Shown in pieces: positions 43,814 to 54,497 of a DNA stretch of 64,000 nucleotides (the first letter of the stretch is position 1; every line of letters starts with the position of its first letter). The position numbers and the translations under genes are program-made. This DNA comes from Fragosphaeria purpurea (Eukaryota > Ascomycota > Sordariomycetes > Ophiostomatales > Ophiostomataceae). The notes beneath the pieces were generated by a model, which searched no databases, was not told the origin of the DNA, and was given only the letters and a program-made list of their open reading frames with translations. The stretch lies in assembly GCA_002778095.1 (NCBI GenBank), contig PCDL01000022.1, forward strand, positions 372,001 through 436,000, read 5' to 3'.

Positions 43814-45666
43814 ACCGACACGATCGTTGTGTTCGGCGTACTTTGCGCCGCTGTGGAATGGAGATGCGGAGCGGTTTCAGATCTGTCCTGTATGGAACCC
43901 AAGTCAACAGCAGACGAATGCTACTGTTGGCACCAAAAGACCCGATCCCGACCTCTGCGCTGAGGCGGGTTCAGGGAATGAGAAGGAAAAAGAAAAGAAC
44001 AAAGAAGCCAAGACAAGCACGAGCGAACGGAATGTGCGAATGGATAGCGTTCGACGCAGCGGTTCAGCAGCGTGCGGATTGGAATGCTAGGTCTTGGTTC
44101 GGCTCGGCTCGCTGCGAGGAATGCGTTTGCGACGGCGTTGTCTCACGATGAAGAAAATCTGACTGATCAAGACTGGAAGATCGGACGGCGTCAAGAGTCA
44201 GACAAATCAGCAAAAGAGGACGAAAGATGAAGAGTAGAGAAGGTTGGAAAAAGAAGAAGAAAGAAGCTTTCAAGACTTAGAATTCACGATTGAGTTTTAT
44301 TCTGTTTCTCTCTTCCGAGCAAAAGAAGGTGATGATTGTCTTTGTCCTTGAGTTCGGCTTCAGAGAGAAAAACAAGGAACGAGGTAGACGAAAAGGTTCA
44401 ATCGTAATCGAAAGTCGAGGCGGCAATGTACGGAGGAAAAGAGAAGGCGGCGAAGGCGAAGATGGGACCGATCCGTGGAAAATTGCGGTGGTTGGGGGGA
44501 CAGCAAGATGAGGCCACACGATCGACTGGTTAGTAGGAAACTAGGCGATGCTGGTGATGGTTGGTAGGAATGTAGAAAGAGGATAAAGAAGACAGAGAAC
44601 ACATGCGAGTTGGTTGCTTTTTTCCTTTTTGTGGTGTGAAGAAGAAAGAAGAAGAAGAAAAACAAAAGAGGAGACAAAGCGAGAAATTGGAATGCAGACG
44701 ACGGCGAGGAAAGGGGAAAGAGATGGAGCAAAAACCGTCCTGGGCTCCTTCCTTCCTGGCTGCTGCCTTGTCTACGTATGGGATGTCACTATTGTATGGC
44801 AACACACTAAAAACGGTACGGTGCGCAGGAAGTACACGTCGTCGCTGGGTCGTCGCACACTAACGTTTCTTTTTTTCGGCTTGTTCTGCAGGAAATAGGG
44901 AAGGGGCGGTTGCCGTGATGTCAACAGCGACTAAGAGGGGGGTTGGCCCGTTGGCTGGGAAACCCGCAGGCCTGGTCCAGCCCCGCCGCCTCCCGTTGCT
45001 CCATAATGCCTCGTAACACGTAATACGAGTACATCCCCCCTGCCCCACACCTTCCGCAGGAAGGAGAAGGCAGGAACCAGGCCAGGTACCGCGCCATAAT
45101 TAGCATCCCTACCGGCGCTAACTCCCATGGCATGGTCTCTTATATTGAATCCCCTGTAAAAAAGAACAAGTTTCGTATGGACGACGTACATTTCGGCGCC
45201 AGCTTCGACCCAGCAACCGAACACAGCCATTCTAACACGATTCGACCTTTGTTTCGGCTGTTTCTGGTTATTAGCTCGCACGATCTTGCATATCGTTGTC
45301 GTAGGCACTTTTGACCTGCAGGTTCCGGCACTAAGAAATACGTCCATATTGATGTCTCCATCGAATCTACAGAGAAGTCACCACGACCAATGCCTGTAGC
45401 ACAACTTCTTTGTTGTGCAAATAGGTACGGTACGTAACTTGAACGCTATGCAGCCCATTCTGTCGTCCTTGTCATGCTTATGTTTCTTATCTCGCCTGCG
45501 ATCCTCGCTATAACTTGCGCCACGTCCGCGTGGTTCAAGACGTGGTTCAAGACGTGTTGTTCCGGGTCTTGAATCTTTTCCGCTCTTTCGTATTGTTGTG
45601 TCGTATCCCTCACGCTTCGTTGAGCGCACGTACCGAGTCCCCAGGCCTGCCCCTCTACACAATCCA
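43814..45666. other. FIG1 upstream region
   Basis: From about 43970 to 44750 the plus strand is purine-rich, i.e. pyrimidine-rich in the FIG1 sense, as expected of a leader. The remainder up to the SLD2 stop shows no supported gene on either strand. Confidence 0.5.
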
Positions 45667-47590
45667 TCACCGACGCCGCCGGAACCGGCTGTTGAACCCC
45701 GGCCCGCCCTTGGCCCCGTTGTTCCGCAGCTTCAGCCGCTTGAAGTTGGCGTGCGCCAGCTCGTTCACCTTGCGCACCGCTTTCCGCACGGTGCCCTCCT
45801 TGCCGCCGCGGCTCGTCCCGGTCGCCTTCTTCTCCGTTGCTTTCTTCTTCGTCTTCGTCTTGGAGACCTGTTTCCGCGCCGGCTCGTCGTCTTCGCCGCC
45901 AGAGCCAAATTCGGACCCGGAGGCGTCCTCGGCGGCAACCTGTGTCTCCGGCATGACGTCGTCTTCGTTTCCTTGCTTGTCTTCTGTCCGCACTCCGTCG
46001 TCGTTGTCGTCGTCCTCGTCGTCCTCGTCGTCGCTTGCCTTCGCCATGGCGCCGAGCGCTGGTCGCTTTGTCCGCGTCGGCCGCATGTGCACCAGCCGTG
46101 TCGTCCGCTTCTGGCCCTTCTTCTTGAACACACGCAGCGGCTGCCCGTCGCGACCCGCCTGGTCTTCCGGTGGGCTGTCATAAAGGCCATCATCGTCGAA
46201 GCCGCCCAGCAGGCGCAGTGGCGGTGCGTGCGGCGACGGCGACGGCGGGGGCTGCATTCGTTGGCGGTCAAGAACGTCGGCCGTTTTTGCCTGCGTAGGT
46301 TGGCTTCCTTGGCCCGGCGCGTCGGCGTCGTCGGCCAGCGACTTGGTCATTGTCGTCGTCGTCGCCGCGGCCCCGTTCCTCTTGCCGGCCTCCTCCTCCT
46401 CTCTCTCCAGGTCCCGCAGCACGTCCAGCTCGTCGTCCAGCTGTTCGTCCTCCATCCTGCGCAGACTCGCCAGGACACTGCTCAGGCCACGTACCAGCGG
46501 CTTGCGTGGCAGCCATACGCGCCCAGGCGGCGACAAGAACTCGCCGTTCTCGTCCACGGGCAGCGACGACGACGGTGGTAGGGGCCGCGTCGATGTTCGC
46601 CGCAAAAAGGCCGGCGTGGCAAACGGCTGCGGCGCGTCGTCCTTTTTGGACGGTGTGGTGAGCGAAAAGGGCTGCGCCGAAAAGACGCGAGACGGCGGTG
46701 GTAGTTGGATGTTGGCGTCACGCGTCTTCAGCGGTGTCGTGCCCAGTGGCTGGTATGTGGCCCTGGGCGTGCTGGTCGGAGCAGGCCCCGCGAATTGGGC
46801 GAGCAGGTTGCGCTTCGCCGGCGACATGGGCGTGCGCCCGAGCCGCCGGGTTTCCTCCATGTCGGTTTCCACGTCGATTGTGCGCGTCTGTGCCCGTGGC
46901 GTCGCAGCGATGCCAGTCAAAGCAAATGGTACAGCACCGGGGCCAGTTGCACCCGTCCCTTCCAGCACGTGCCGTTTTGACGGCGTCGGGTGCGTCTTTT
47001 TCTCTTCGCTCAGCACGTCGAACAAGCCCAGGATGCGGCCGTCACGCTGCGGCGTCGGGCCAATCGAGGTCGGCACGACGGGGCTGAACAGCTTGCGGGC
47101 GGTTGCCGGCGTGACGGTGTCTGCGGCGGCGGCGGCGGCCATTGCCGCCGCTGCGCCCGCTTTTCGTGGTGTCTCGGTCGAACGCCGCCGTTTGGACGGG
47201 GTGTGTAGCTGCCCCGACGCGTCGTACGTAGCCGGCTGTTTCCGCTTCCGTCTCGCCGTCCCATCCTCGTCTCGTCTTATTTCCCTGCTCTTGGCCGCCG
47301 TTTTCGCGTCGGACGCCGGCGCTTCCTTGCCTGCGAGAAGGTTGCGTACGCGGTTGTAGGCTGTGTACTTTTGGGCTGTCCGTCCGTCAGAAACAAGACA
47401 TAAAAAGAAGCAAGAACGTACACCCCACAGAAAAAGACGACGTACCAATGTCGGGATGTCGCTTGATGTCGTTGCGTCCCGGCTTTGCGCCGCCGTGCTC
47501 GCGTGCCCATGCCGTCTCCCACGCCTTCAGCTCCTGCCGCAGCTGCTGCGACTCGGCTTCGTAGGCCTTTCTATCTTCTGCGTTTGACAT
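45667..47590 (-). CDS. SLD2: DNA replication initiation protein Sld2/Drc1
   Basis: Sld2 is phosphorylated by S-phase CDK and then binds Dpb11 to allow assembly of the replicative helicase. Exons on the minus strand are 47590-47446 and 47375-45667, giving 617 residues. The N-terminal helical domain is typical: ESQQLRQELKAWETAWAREH, GAKPGRNDIKRHPDI joined to AQKYTAYNRVRNLLAG. The middle is rich in CDK-type S/T-P sites, such as TPSKRRR, RTPMSPAKR, GTTPLKT and TTPSKK. A nearly invariant conserved piece reads GRILGLFDVLSEEKK. The C-terminus ends NFKRLKLRNNGAKGGPGFNS followed by an Arg-rich tail, the family signature. An acidic low-complexity run (SDDEDDEDDDNDDG) lies before it. ACGCGT lies 141 bases upstream. 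Identity is strong. Confidence 0.93.
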
Positions 47591-48105
47591 GTTGTTGTGA
47601 TCGCGTCCTGTTTTGGTATCAGATGGCCAAAAACAACAGAAAAGGGAGTCGTTGACATTTGGGTGGTGCAGAATGCAAAGAGGACTGTGGAAGCTCTCAA
47701 TCGGTTTGCGGACTCCGGACGCGACTACCCACGCGTCGTAAAGTGCTTTGGCGTTTGGCGGGGCTCCAATACACCCACAGGGCAAGTCGCGTCCGCCAGC
47801 GCGGTATGGCTCCGTTCAACCCCACTATAATCCATTGAAAGACGTCCAATAGTAGCGCCCGACCATGCGCTATACCTATTCGGCATAGTACATGTGCATG
47901 TCGCTATGGTGCCCTCCTGGCGGCGGTTCAGGGTTCGATTTATCAACTCGTTTTGCCTCCAACGCCACCCCGACATCGAAACTGTCTCGGCCGACTCCTA
48001 CCAACCAAAAACACTTTCAACCGTCTTTTTTCTGCTCGACCATGGACGGGTACACTTTTCGACCACCGTCTCTCGTGCCATGATTGTAAGTTGTTCGACG
48101 TCACC
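47591..48105. other. Bidirectional promoter between SLD2 and the RING gene
   Basis: These 515 bases separate divergent genes. ACGCGT is at 47731-47736 and GACGCGAC-type sequences flank it (47719-47724 and, inverted, 47786-47793). No separate gene is seen; an upstream in-frame extension of the RING gene from 47953 is possible but less likely. Confidence 0.5.
47731..47736. promoter_or_regulatory. MluI cell-cycle box (ACGCGT) upstream of SLD2
   Basis: ACGCGT lies 141 bases before the SLD2 ATG, at nearly the same distance as in MSH2 and PRI1. MBF control of replication-initiation genes at this element is known in yeasts; its use here is inferred. Confidence 0.45.
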
Positions 48106-49533
48106 ATGGACCTCGAAGAGATTAGCGGCGTCTTGCGGAACCGCCATCACGATGCAACCAAATCGGCCGAGGTTGTCAGTGAGGACAGCCACCACATCGA
48201 GACCGCCGAGAATGCAAACGGTTCCCTGCTTTCGGTCGCTGCACACCACCACCCGAACCACAAGTCTGACGACGACCACGACAGCGACACCGCGAACGAA
48301 TCCATCCGCTGTGTGATCTGCCTCGACACCGTCACCGAGCCATGCATCGCCCAGCCGTGCGCCCACCGCCACTTTGACTTCCTCTGCCTCGCCAGTTGGC
48401 TGCTGCAGCGCCAGCCGTCCTGCCCGCTGTGCAAGGCGACCGTGGCCACAGTGCAGTACGGGTGGCGCAACGGGACATGGAAAACGTTTCCCGTGCCGGC
48501 CATCGACCTGGCGAGCGAGAACACGGCACGAACGGCGGAGGCAGCGGCAGCAGCATCGACAGTCACAGCGGACCACCAGGACAGCACACGCATTGGCCGC
48601 CATTCTGCACCGGCATCGGCGCTTGCACGCGGACACCGATACCGGCGCCGCGCGGGACACCGCGCTCCGTCACCACCGCCGTCCGCCGACGTCGCGGCCG
48701 CCGCCGCCCTCGAGCGCCGCCGGCGCGTCTACCGCCACGGCCTCTACGCCTGCCACGTCGGCGCCAATCGCTACTCGCGCTGCTACCGCGAGCTGACACC
48801 GCAGCTGTTCGCCCGCGACCCGGACCTGGTGGCGCGCGCGCGCGCCTTCTTACGACGCGAGCTGCAGGTGTTTTGGGGGCCGGGCGAGGCGACCGTTCCG
48901 CTGGCGCCGGGCGGCAGCGTCGGAGGCAGCGCGGGCGGGGCCCGTCGGCCGCGCCGGACCAACAACACCGAGTTTCTTCTCGAGTACATTGTGGCCATCC
49001 TGCAGACGGTCGATCTCCAGCACAGCAGTGGTCAGGCGGAGACGCTCGTGCAGGCATTTTTGGGCCGGCGCGACCACACGCGGCATTTTTTGCACGAGCT
49101 GCGCAGCTTTCTGCGCAGCCCGTATCTCACGCTCGCGAGCTGGGACCGGCACGTGCAGTACGGCCCGCCGGGCAAGCGCTTTCGCGGTGCGGACGACGAA
49201 GAGGAGCAGCAGGGTGAGGAAGAAGAGGAGAACGGAGAAGGGATGACGAGACCAGACCACAGGGAAACGAACCCAAAAAAGCGTCATTTGCGTACAGGAT
49301 GGGCACGCCGCGGCGGCGGCGATTCCTGGCGGCCATCTTCTGAACGGTGGACGACGCACCGACGTCACGGCCGTGGCGGCGACAACGGCGGCGAGGGTGG
49401 TGGCAGCTGGAACAGGAGCCGGAGCACGACACCGCCGTCATCGTCTTCGTCGTCCCGCCTTCGCCCGCCACACCGCCAGCGGCGGCACGAGGCCGCTCTA
49501 CAAGAAGCCTGCCGGCGCTACGATCCCAGTTGA
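48106..49533 (+). CDS. RING-finger E3 ligase, Topors-like
   Basis: A probable nuclear ubiquitin (perhaps SUMO) ligase. Single exon, 475 residues from the ATG at 48106, which sits in a good context (CACCATGG); an in-frame extension reaches 47953. The RING begins at Cys69: CVICLDTVTEPCIAQPCAHR, then FDFLCLASWLLQRQPSCPLC. After a low-complexity linker, residues about 205-365 read VYRHGLYACHVGANRYSRCY, RARAFLRRELQVFWG, TNNTEFLLEYIVAILQTVDL, RRDHTRHFLHELRSFLRSPY and LASWDRHVQYG. This arrangement resembles the C-terminal helical part of animal Topors, where the RING is followed by a relatively conserved block ending near an FxxHAxY-like motif. The last 100 residues are Arg/Ser-rich, as in Topors. 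The RING is certain; Topors kinship is my inference. Confidence 0.75.
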   Translation: MDLEEISGVLRNRHHDATKSAEVVSEDSHHIETAENANGSLLSVAAHHHPNHKSDDDHDSDTANESIRCVICLDTVTEPCIAQPCAHRHFDFLCLASWLLQRQPSCPLCKATVATVQYGWRNGTWKTFPVPAIDLASENTARTAEAAAAASTVTADHQDSTRIGRHSAPASALARGHRYRRRAGHRAPSPPPSADVAAAAALERRRRVYRHGLYACHVGANRYSRCYRELTPQLFARDPDLVARARAFLRRELQVFWGPGEATVPLAPGGSVGGSAGGARRPRRTNNTEFLLEYIVAILQTVDLQHSSGQAETLVQAFLGRRDHTRHFLHELRSFLRSPYLTLASWDRHVQYGPPGKRFRGADDEEEQQGEEEEENGEGMTRPDHRETNPKKRHLRTGWARRGGGDSWRPSSERWTTHRRHGRGGDNGGEGGGSWNRSRSTTPPSSSSSSRLRPPHRQRRHEAALQEACRRYDPS

Positions 49534-50249
49534 GGCGATCTCAGCGAACGGGCGCCCGACACGGCCATACACATTACATACGCAAGCAAAAGCATCTGAA
49601 AAGCAAGCATTGCCTTCGGTTCCTGCTCGATCGAAGATCAGGCGCTTTTCCTACGCCGCGACCCATCAAGCTTCCAATTGAGAAGCTACCAAAAGGAGAG
49701 ACTGCTGTGAGAAGCTCAGCAAGCACGCCCTTCTGAAACAAGAGCACAAACTCTTAGTTTTGTCGTTTGCGGAACGCAATGTTTCTCCATTGAATGCAGT
49801 TCACATGAAGGAGATCAGATTTGGACTCCTGGTGCGATACGATGAGGTTCTTAAGAAGAGCCTCCGGCCACAAAATAAATGCTCGTATGTAACAAACTAT
49901 GCAGAACGAAGTATTGATACCAACGTAGAGATAGATCAAAGAACTAGTACGTCAGGCAATATTAAACCATTTTAATTCACAGAAATCGCTGGTCATCGTA
50001 GCAGGTGGCGTGGAATGTTCGATGCCGACTGTCCGAGAGCGTTGATTGGTAAGCCGAAAACGTTTGTTGGGACCCACGCCTTCCCCAGATCCGTTTGGCG
50101 GGATAGTCGGCTCGAGCCTTTGCGTCATGGTCCGCAGAATGCATTAATAGTAGCAACGCCTTCCGTACTTATCGTTCCTCCAGTAAACTCGGTTTTTTTT
50201 CTTTCATTTGTCGACTGTCTCCCATATTTGTACATAACCAAAAAACACG
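49534..50249. other. Intergenic region between the RING gene and the DsbA-like gene
   Basis: These 716 bases hold the 3' end of the RING gene and the promoter of the next gene. An inverted CCAAT (ATTGG) is at 50045-50049. No gene is seen. Confidence 0.45.
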
Positions 50250-51019
50250 ATGACTGCGTTCAGCATCAAAATCATCTCAGACGTGGTCTGCCCATTTGTA
50301 CGTTGACCCTTTGTACAGTGTCGTCGCCAATGCGCCAAACAGCTAACATTGACGCCCTGTTACCACAGTGCTATTTGGGCAAGAAACGCCTCGAAAAGGC
50401 CATCTCCCTCTACAAAACCACCATCCCCGGCGCCGCCGACGACCGCTTCAGCATCTCCTGGCTGCCTTTTTACCTCGACCCAGAGGCGCCCAAAATAGGC
50501 GTCCCCATCAAGGAGCGCCTGGCCCAAAAGTTCGGCGCAGACCGCGTCGAACAAATCAACGCCAACATGCGCAAGGCGGGCGTCGCCGAGGGCATCGACT
50601 TTACGTTCGCGGGCAAGGCCGGCAACACGCGCGACGCCCACCGCCTCGTGCAGTTGGCCAAGCTGAAGAAGGCGGCGGCCCAGGCCGGCAAGGAAGACGG
50701 CGGCCCCGACCTGGAAGACGCCGTCGTGTCCAGCCTGTTTCGGTCCTACTTCGAAGAGGGCGGCGACGTCACCTCCCACGACATGCTGGTGGCCGCCGCC
50801 GCGCGCGCCGGTCTCGACGCCAACGAGGCCCGCACCTGGCTGGCCGGCGGCGGCGGCGGCGACCAGGTGGACGCGGAAGTCAGCGCGGCGTACCAGCGTG
50901 GCGTGCACGGCGTGCCGCACTTCATCATCAACGACAAGTTCGAAGTCGGCGGCGCGCAGGATCCGCAGGTGTTCGTCGGCGAGTTTTTGCGGGCCAAGCA
51001 AGAGGGTTCAACGCAGTAG
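50250..51019 (+). CDS. DsbA/FrnE-like thioredoxin-fold oxidoreductase
   Basis: A thioredoxin-fold protein of the DsbA/FrnE (DSBA-like, PF01323-type) group, probably a cytosolic disulfide oxidoreductase or glutathione-dependent isomerase. Exons are 50250-50297 and 50369-51019, giving 232 residues. Exon 1 encodes only MTAFSIKIISDVVCPF. Exon 2 opens CYLGKKRLEKAI, so the redox motif CPFC is completed across the 71-base intron. The helical insertion follows (IKERLAQKFGADRVEQINAN), and the fold closes with GVHGVPHFIINDKFEVGGAQ, which carries the cis-Pro (VP) expected near the active site, then QVFVGEFLRA. No signal peptide is seen. It converges with SPC34, 136 bases away. The start is fixed because exon 1 is required to supply the first beta strand and first Cys. 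Confidence 0.87.
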
Positions 51020-51155
51020 TTCGAAGGAAGAAGAGAGGCATCGGCGTGCACTGTGTTTGCTAGTACCTTTTGGTTCGCCCTTGTAATCTTCAGGTGTTTT
51101 TTTTTTTTTTGCGATTTTTTTTCGCTCCTTCTTTGTCGCCAGCCAACGAAATCCA

Positions 51156-52115
51156 TCACATGTTGAGAAGCCCGCCAAGGTCCTTGTCCATTGTGCGTAG
51201 CCGCTCTTGCAGTTCTCGTTTCCGCCGCTCCAGCTCGCGCACGTCGTCTTCTTCGCGTCGTAGGTCGGCTTCCGTCGGTGCGTCGGGCGGCGCATCGGGT
51301 AGTATGGCCGTCGCATCGCCGTCCACATCGTCATCGCCAACGTCGTCGTCGTCGCCGCCGCCGCCGCCACCCATGCCATCCCGCCAGCCGCGGTTCATCT
51401 CGTCCAGTCGCCGGGCCTGTTCGGCCACTTTGGCTTCGTAGTACGCCAGCGTGCTGCTCTGCTGCTCGTACTTTTGCCGCAGCTGCGGAATCCGCTCCAG
51501 CGCGCCTGGCAGTGCGTACACCGAGCACAGCTTTTCGGCGCCCTTCAACAGTACGTTGACGTCAACATCACCGCCGCCGCCGCTGCTCGCCGTGTCGCCA
51601 TTGCCATCACCACCACGCGAGGCTCCTGTTCCCCCACGCTGCGATATTTGTGCATGGAGGTCACCGCCTAACACGGCCGCGACTGCCGTCTGCCGCCTTG
51701 GTGCGGCACTCGGCCGTGCCGAAGGCGGGCCCGTCGTCACTTCGCCGCCGGCCACATTAAACACAGTCTGGCGCCGACGCGCGGACGATGTTGATGAGGA
51801 CGACGACGACGCGGCGTGGGCGGCAGCCGTGTTGGCATCGGCTGTTGTAGCCTTGGCTGTCGGTGGCAGCGAGGGCACCGAGAAAAGAGCTCGCTCGTGC
51901 GCCTCCGTGTCGCGGATCAAGCTCGTAATGTCGTCATTGTAAAGCAACGCGTTTGTGAAAACTTTGGGAGGTGGGAAGCTGTTCAATGAGCGAACGATGG
52001 TCAGTCCCGGAAGCACAGAGATCAAAGAAGAAATGAACGCGTCAACGCACGGTAAGCTTTCAATGCCTTGGCAAGAAACGGATATCTGATCGAGGTAAAT
52101 CGAGAGGTGTGACAT
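51156..52115 (-). CDS. SPC34: DASH complex subunit Spc34
   Basis: A subunit of the fungal DASH/Dam1 ring, which couples kinetochores to spindle microtubule plus ends. Single exon, 319 residues. The N-terminus gives LPCVDAFISSLISVLPG, then the family signature FPPPKVFTNALLYNDDITSL and IRDTEAHERALFSVP. A second conserved block is RRQTVFNVAGGEVTTG, a phospho-regulated-looking Arg-rich strip, with a paralogous APRRQTAVAAVLG nearby. The C-terminal half has coiled coils (LRQKYEQQSSTLAYYEAKVA; LRREEDDVRELERRKRELQE), ending LGGLLNM. Ala/Ser- and Gly-rich spacers lengthen it. The ATG at 52115 is the first in frame. Identity is strong. Confidence 0.88.
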   Translation of the reverse strand: MSHLSIYLDQISVSCQGIESLPCVDAFISSLISVLPGLTIVRSLNSFPPPKVFTNALLYNDDITSLIRDTEAHERALFSVPSLPPTAKATTADANTAAAHAASSSSSSTSSARRRQTVFNVAGGEVTTGPPSARPSAAPRRQTAVAAVLGGDLHAQISQRGGTGASRGGDGNGDTASSGGGGDVDVNVLLKGAEKLCSVYALPGALERIPQLRQKYEQQSSTLAYYEAKVAEQARRLDEMNRGWRDGMGGGGGGDDDDVGDDDVDGDATAILPDAPPDAPTEADLRREEDDVRELERRKRELQERLRTMDKDLGGLLNM

Positions 52116-53973
52116 TTTGGTGTTGTCTGTGTATGAAAGGTATGGGGTATGTAATCCCGTTTGCTTCTCTGCTCAATTGGCTTTGTTTCTATGTTGACGC
52201 GGGTTTGCTAGACGCGCTGGTAATACTGTGCAAACAAAGGTGTAAATAGCGGGAGACCGTTTTGCCCCGCAAAATTCAGTGGCCAGTTGCGGATGTGTCT
52301 CTGACCGCCTTTGGATTGCTATGGTCTAAGCGAGCGCATGCGGAGGGCCCACAGGCTTCGCTGGCCTTACCCCTCTTTCACCCAATGCTCGACCGCAAGG
52401 AAGCAGCAAACAACCACAACCCGTTGAGTTGTGTGGTCACGCTTGAGAAATCAGTGAGAAGGAAGGAGCGGGAAAGGAGTGCAAAAGTGTTGTTTTTCAT
52501 TGGCCAGCATCCAGTTAGTGTCACTGTCTCTCTCTGCTTACCGCAGAAGCCGCCGTTGTAATACTCAGTATCTACGGACATACATACATATCTTGCAGGC
52601 CAAGATGTAGCGAAAACGGCAGTTGCAGCCCCGTTTCTTTCCCATTTTGAACCGAACCCGATAAGCCGGTTTCCTGTCCATTTTCACACACGAGGGAAAG
52701 CACATCCGGCGGGAAGCTCTGAGCTCCTGCCATGTACGAATTCTTAGAAAGTCTACAACTGGGTTTTCTTTTTTTTGCAGTTTTGCAGTTTTGCAACGCA
52801 AGACCTAGAACGGCCACAGGCGTCCTGTGGTTGTCGTCCCCACAAAACGCAGCCTTGCGGTGAAGCCGGAGCACGTCCCAGCTAGTTCTCAACTCGGTAA
52901 AGTGACTCATTTGATACGACGTAAATAACAACGCATACCTGCGTCGTAATTACTCCTTATTTTTCGTTTCGCTTTTTGTTCTGCTCTCGCAACTGGCTCT
53001 AAATTTTTCGAGTTTCCCGTTGGTGGTTTTGTTTGTCCACGAGTCACTACAGTTTGGGCACCAAAGCCGGAAAGAAATAAATATATAAAGCCCCCCAAAT
53101 GGGACCATCCCCGGTAACTCGCTGGGCTTTTGAGCATTGCTGCCCAAGCCCGCTTTATCTTTGTCTTCTCCGTTTTCTCCCTACCAATGGGTCCCCGCCC
53201 TTACGCCGTAGAATAGTTACCGCGCCGGCCAATGCAGTTGCAGTCGTCGTGGTTGGGTCGTTTCGAGATTCAGCTTGTCATTCCTCCGGTTCGGTTGCCT
53301 TTTTTTTTCTTCCATGGAGTTTCTGACCGGATCGAAATTTTCTGGCGGGCAATCGGAAAAGAAATACAGAGATCCATACTCATTCTTCAAATCCCGGACT
53401 TCCTCGCTCGTGGCTTTTCTGTTTGGTTTTGAACGCCCCTGAGTTAAGCCTTTTAGAGTTGTGTGCTTAATTTAGGCTTCAGACCCCCAAAATATCAATA
53501 TATATAGTTATTCTCTCACAATCACTGCTTTTGTGCCTTGGCTTCCCGATTGACAACTAGTCAATTACGCTTGATATATTAACATTTTGCTAGCCGCTAT
53601 TTTGAGTTTTGCCCTACGTCGTCATTTTCAACGTCAGAGCACACGGCAGTACCCAATTGTGATAACGGTTTCTCGCCTGCGTAGACGTCCCTTTAACATC
53701 GTTGACTTTTTAACTTTATTGTCTGTTCACTTCTTTTTTACAGGACAAAACTAGGCGGCTTTCGTTGAGCTTGATATATCCCCCCTTTCGACATCCATAT
53801 ACGAGCCTATTACACTCGCCAAAGTCTCTCACGACCAGGTTCCCTGCTGCGTGCTCTTACGTGCTTTGCCTGCATCAAATGTCGGTCGTTTTCTTCTGCT
53901 TCCTTGACTCCCCTCCTCCACCCCTCCTCATTCCTTCGGGCTGGTTTGCAGCTGGTCCCCCTCTCTTTTCCCT

Positions 53974-53990
53974 CCCCCCCCCCCCCCCCC
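53974..53990. repeat. Poly-C run
   Basis: Seventeen consecutive C residues lie in a pyrimidine-rich intergenic stretch. The site is likely to be length-variable and error-prone in sequencing. Confidence 0.8.
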
Positions 53991-54460
53991 AATATTCAAA
54001 GACGGCCGAGCAAAAGCCACTTAATCGCCGTTTCCGCTTCTCTCCCATCCGCCTGTCCGCTGCGTTGAGCTGACCGGCGTGATCTTCCTTGCAGACCCAA
54101 TCCGGACCAGCAGCGGCAGGAAACGACGGTACCAAAAGGTTGCATGATAGTACTTGCAGTTCGCAGCTGTTTGCCGCACTAACAAACGCATACGACCGTC
54201 CGTTCAAAAGGAAAAAGAGACAACAAAAATAAAACCAGAACTGCAGAGCAGCCCAGCGAGAACACGGCTCAGGTCTGACATCTGCCAATCGTTTTCTAGC
54301 CCTCGCCTACACATCACCCGTTCTCGCCCATCCTGCTGGCTTCGTACGTCAACCACACACACACACAAACGGCAACCCGCGGCCCTCTTTTCGGAGCCGC
54401 TGGTCTTTTGTCTGCCCTGCGTTTTTATTTTCTTGGGCCTTCTCTAGTTTTGTTTTTGCC

Positions 54461-54465
54461 TTCTC

Positions 54466-54496
<31 letters not shown>

Positions 54497-54497
54497 T
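54461..54497. repeat. CT dinucleotide microsatellite
   Basis: About 18 CT units with one G interruption lie in the presumed leader of the following gene. Confidence 0.85.

Noticed and set aside
47925..47950. Possible tRNA T-arm (GGTTCGATT-like)
   Set aside because: No matching acceptor, anticodon or D arms could be built around it.
47953..48105. Upstream in-frame extension of the RING protein
   Set aside because: The ATG at 48106 has a better context, and the extra 51 residues look non-coding and contain a potential donor (GTAAGT).
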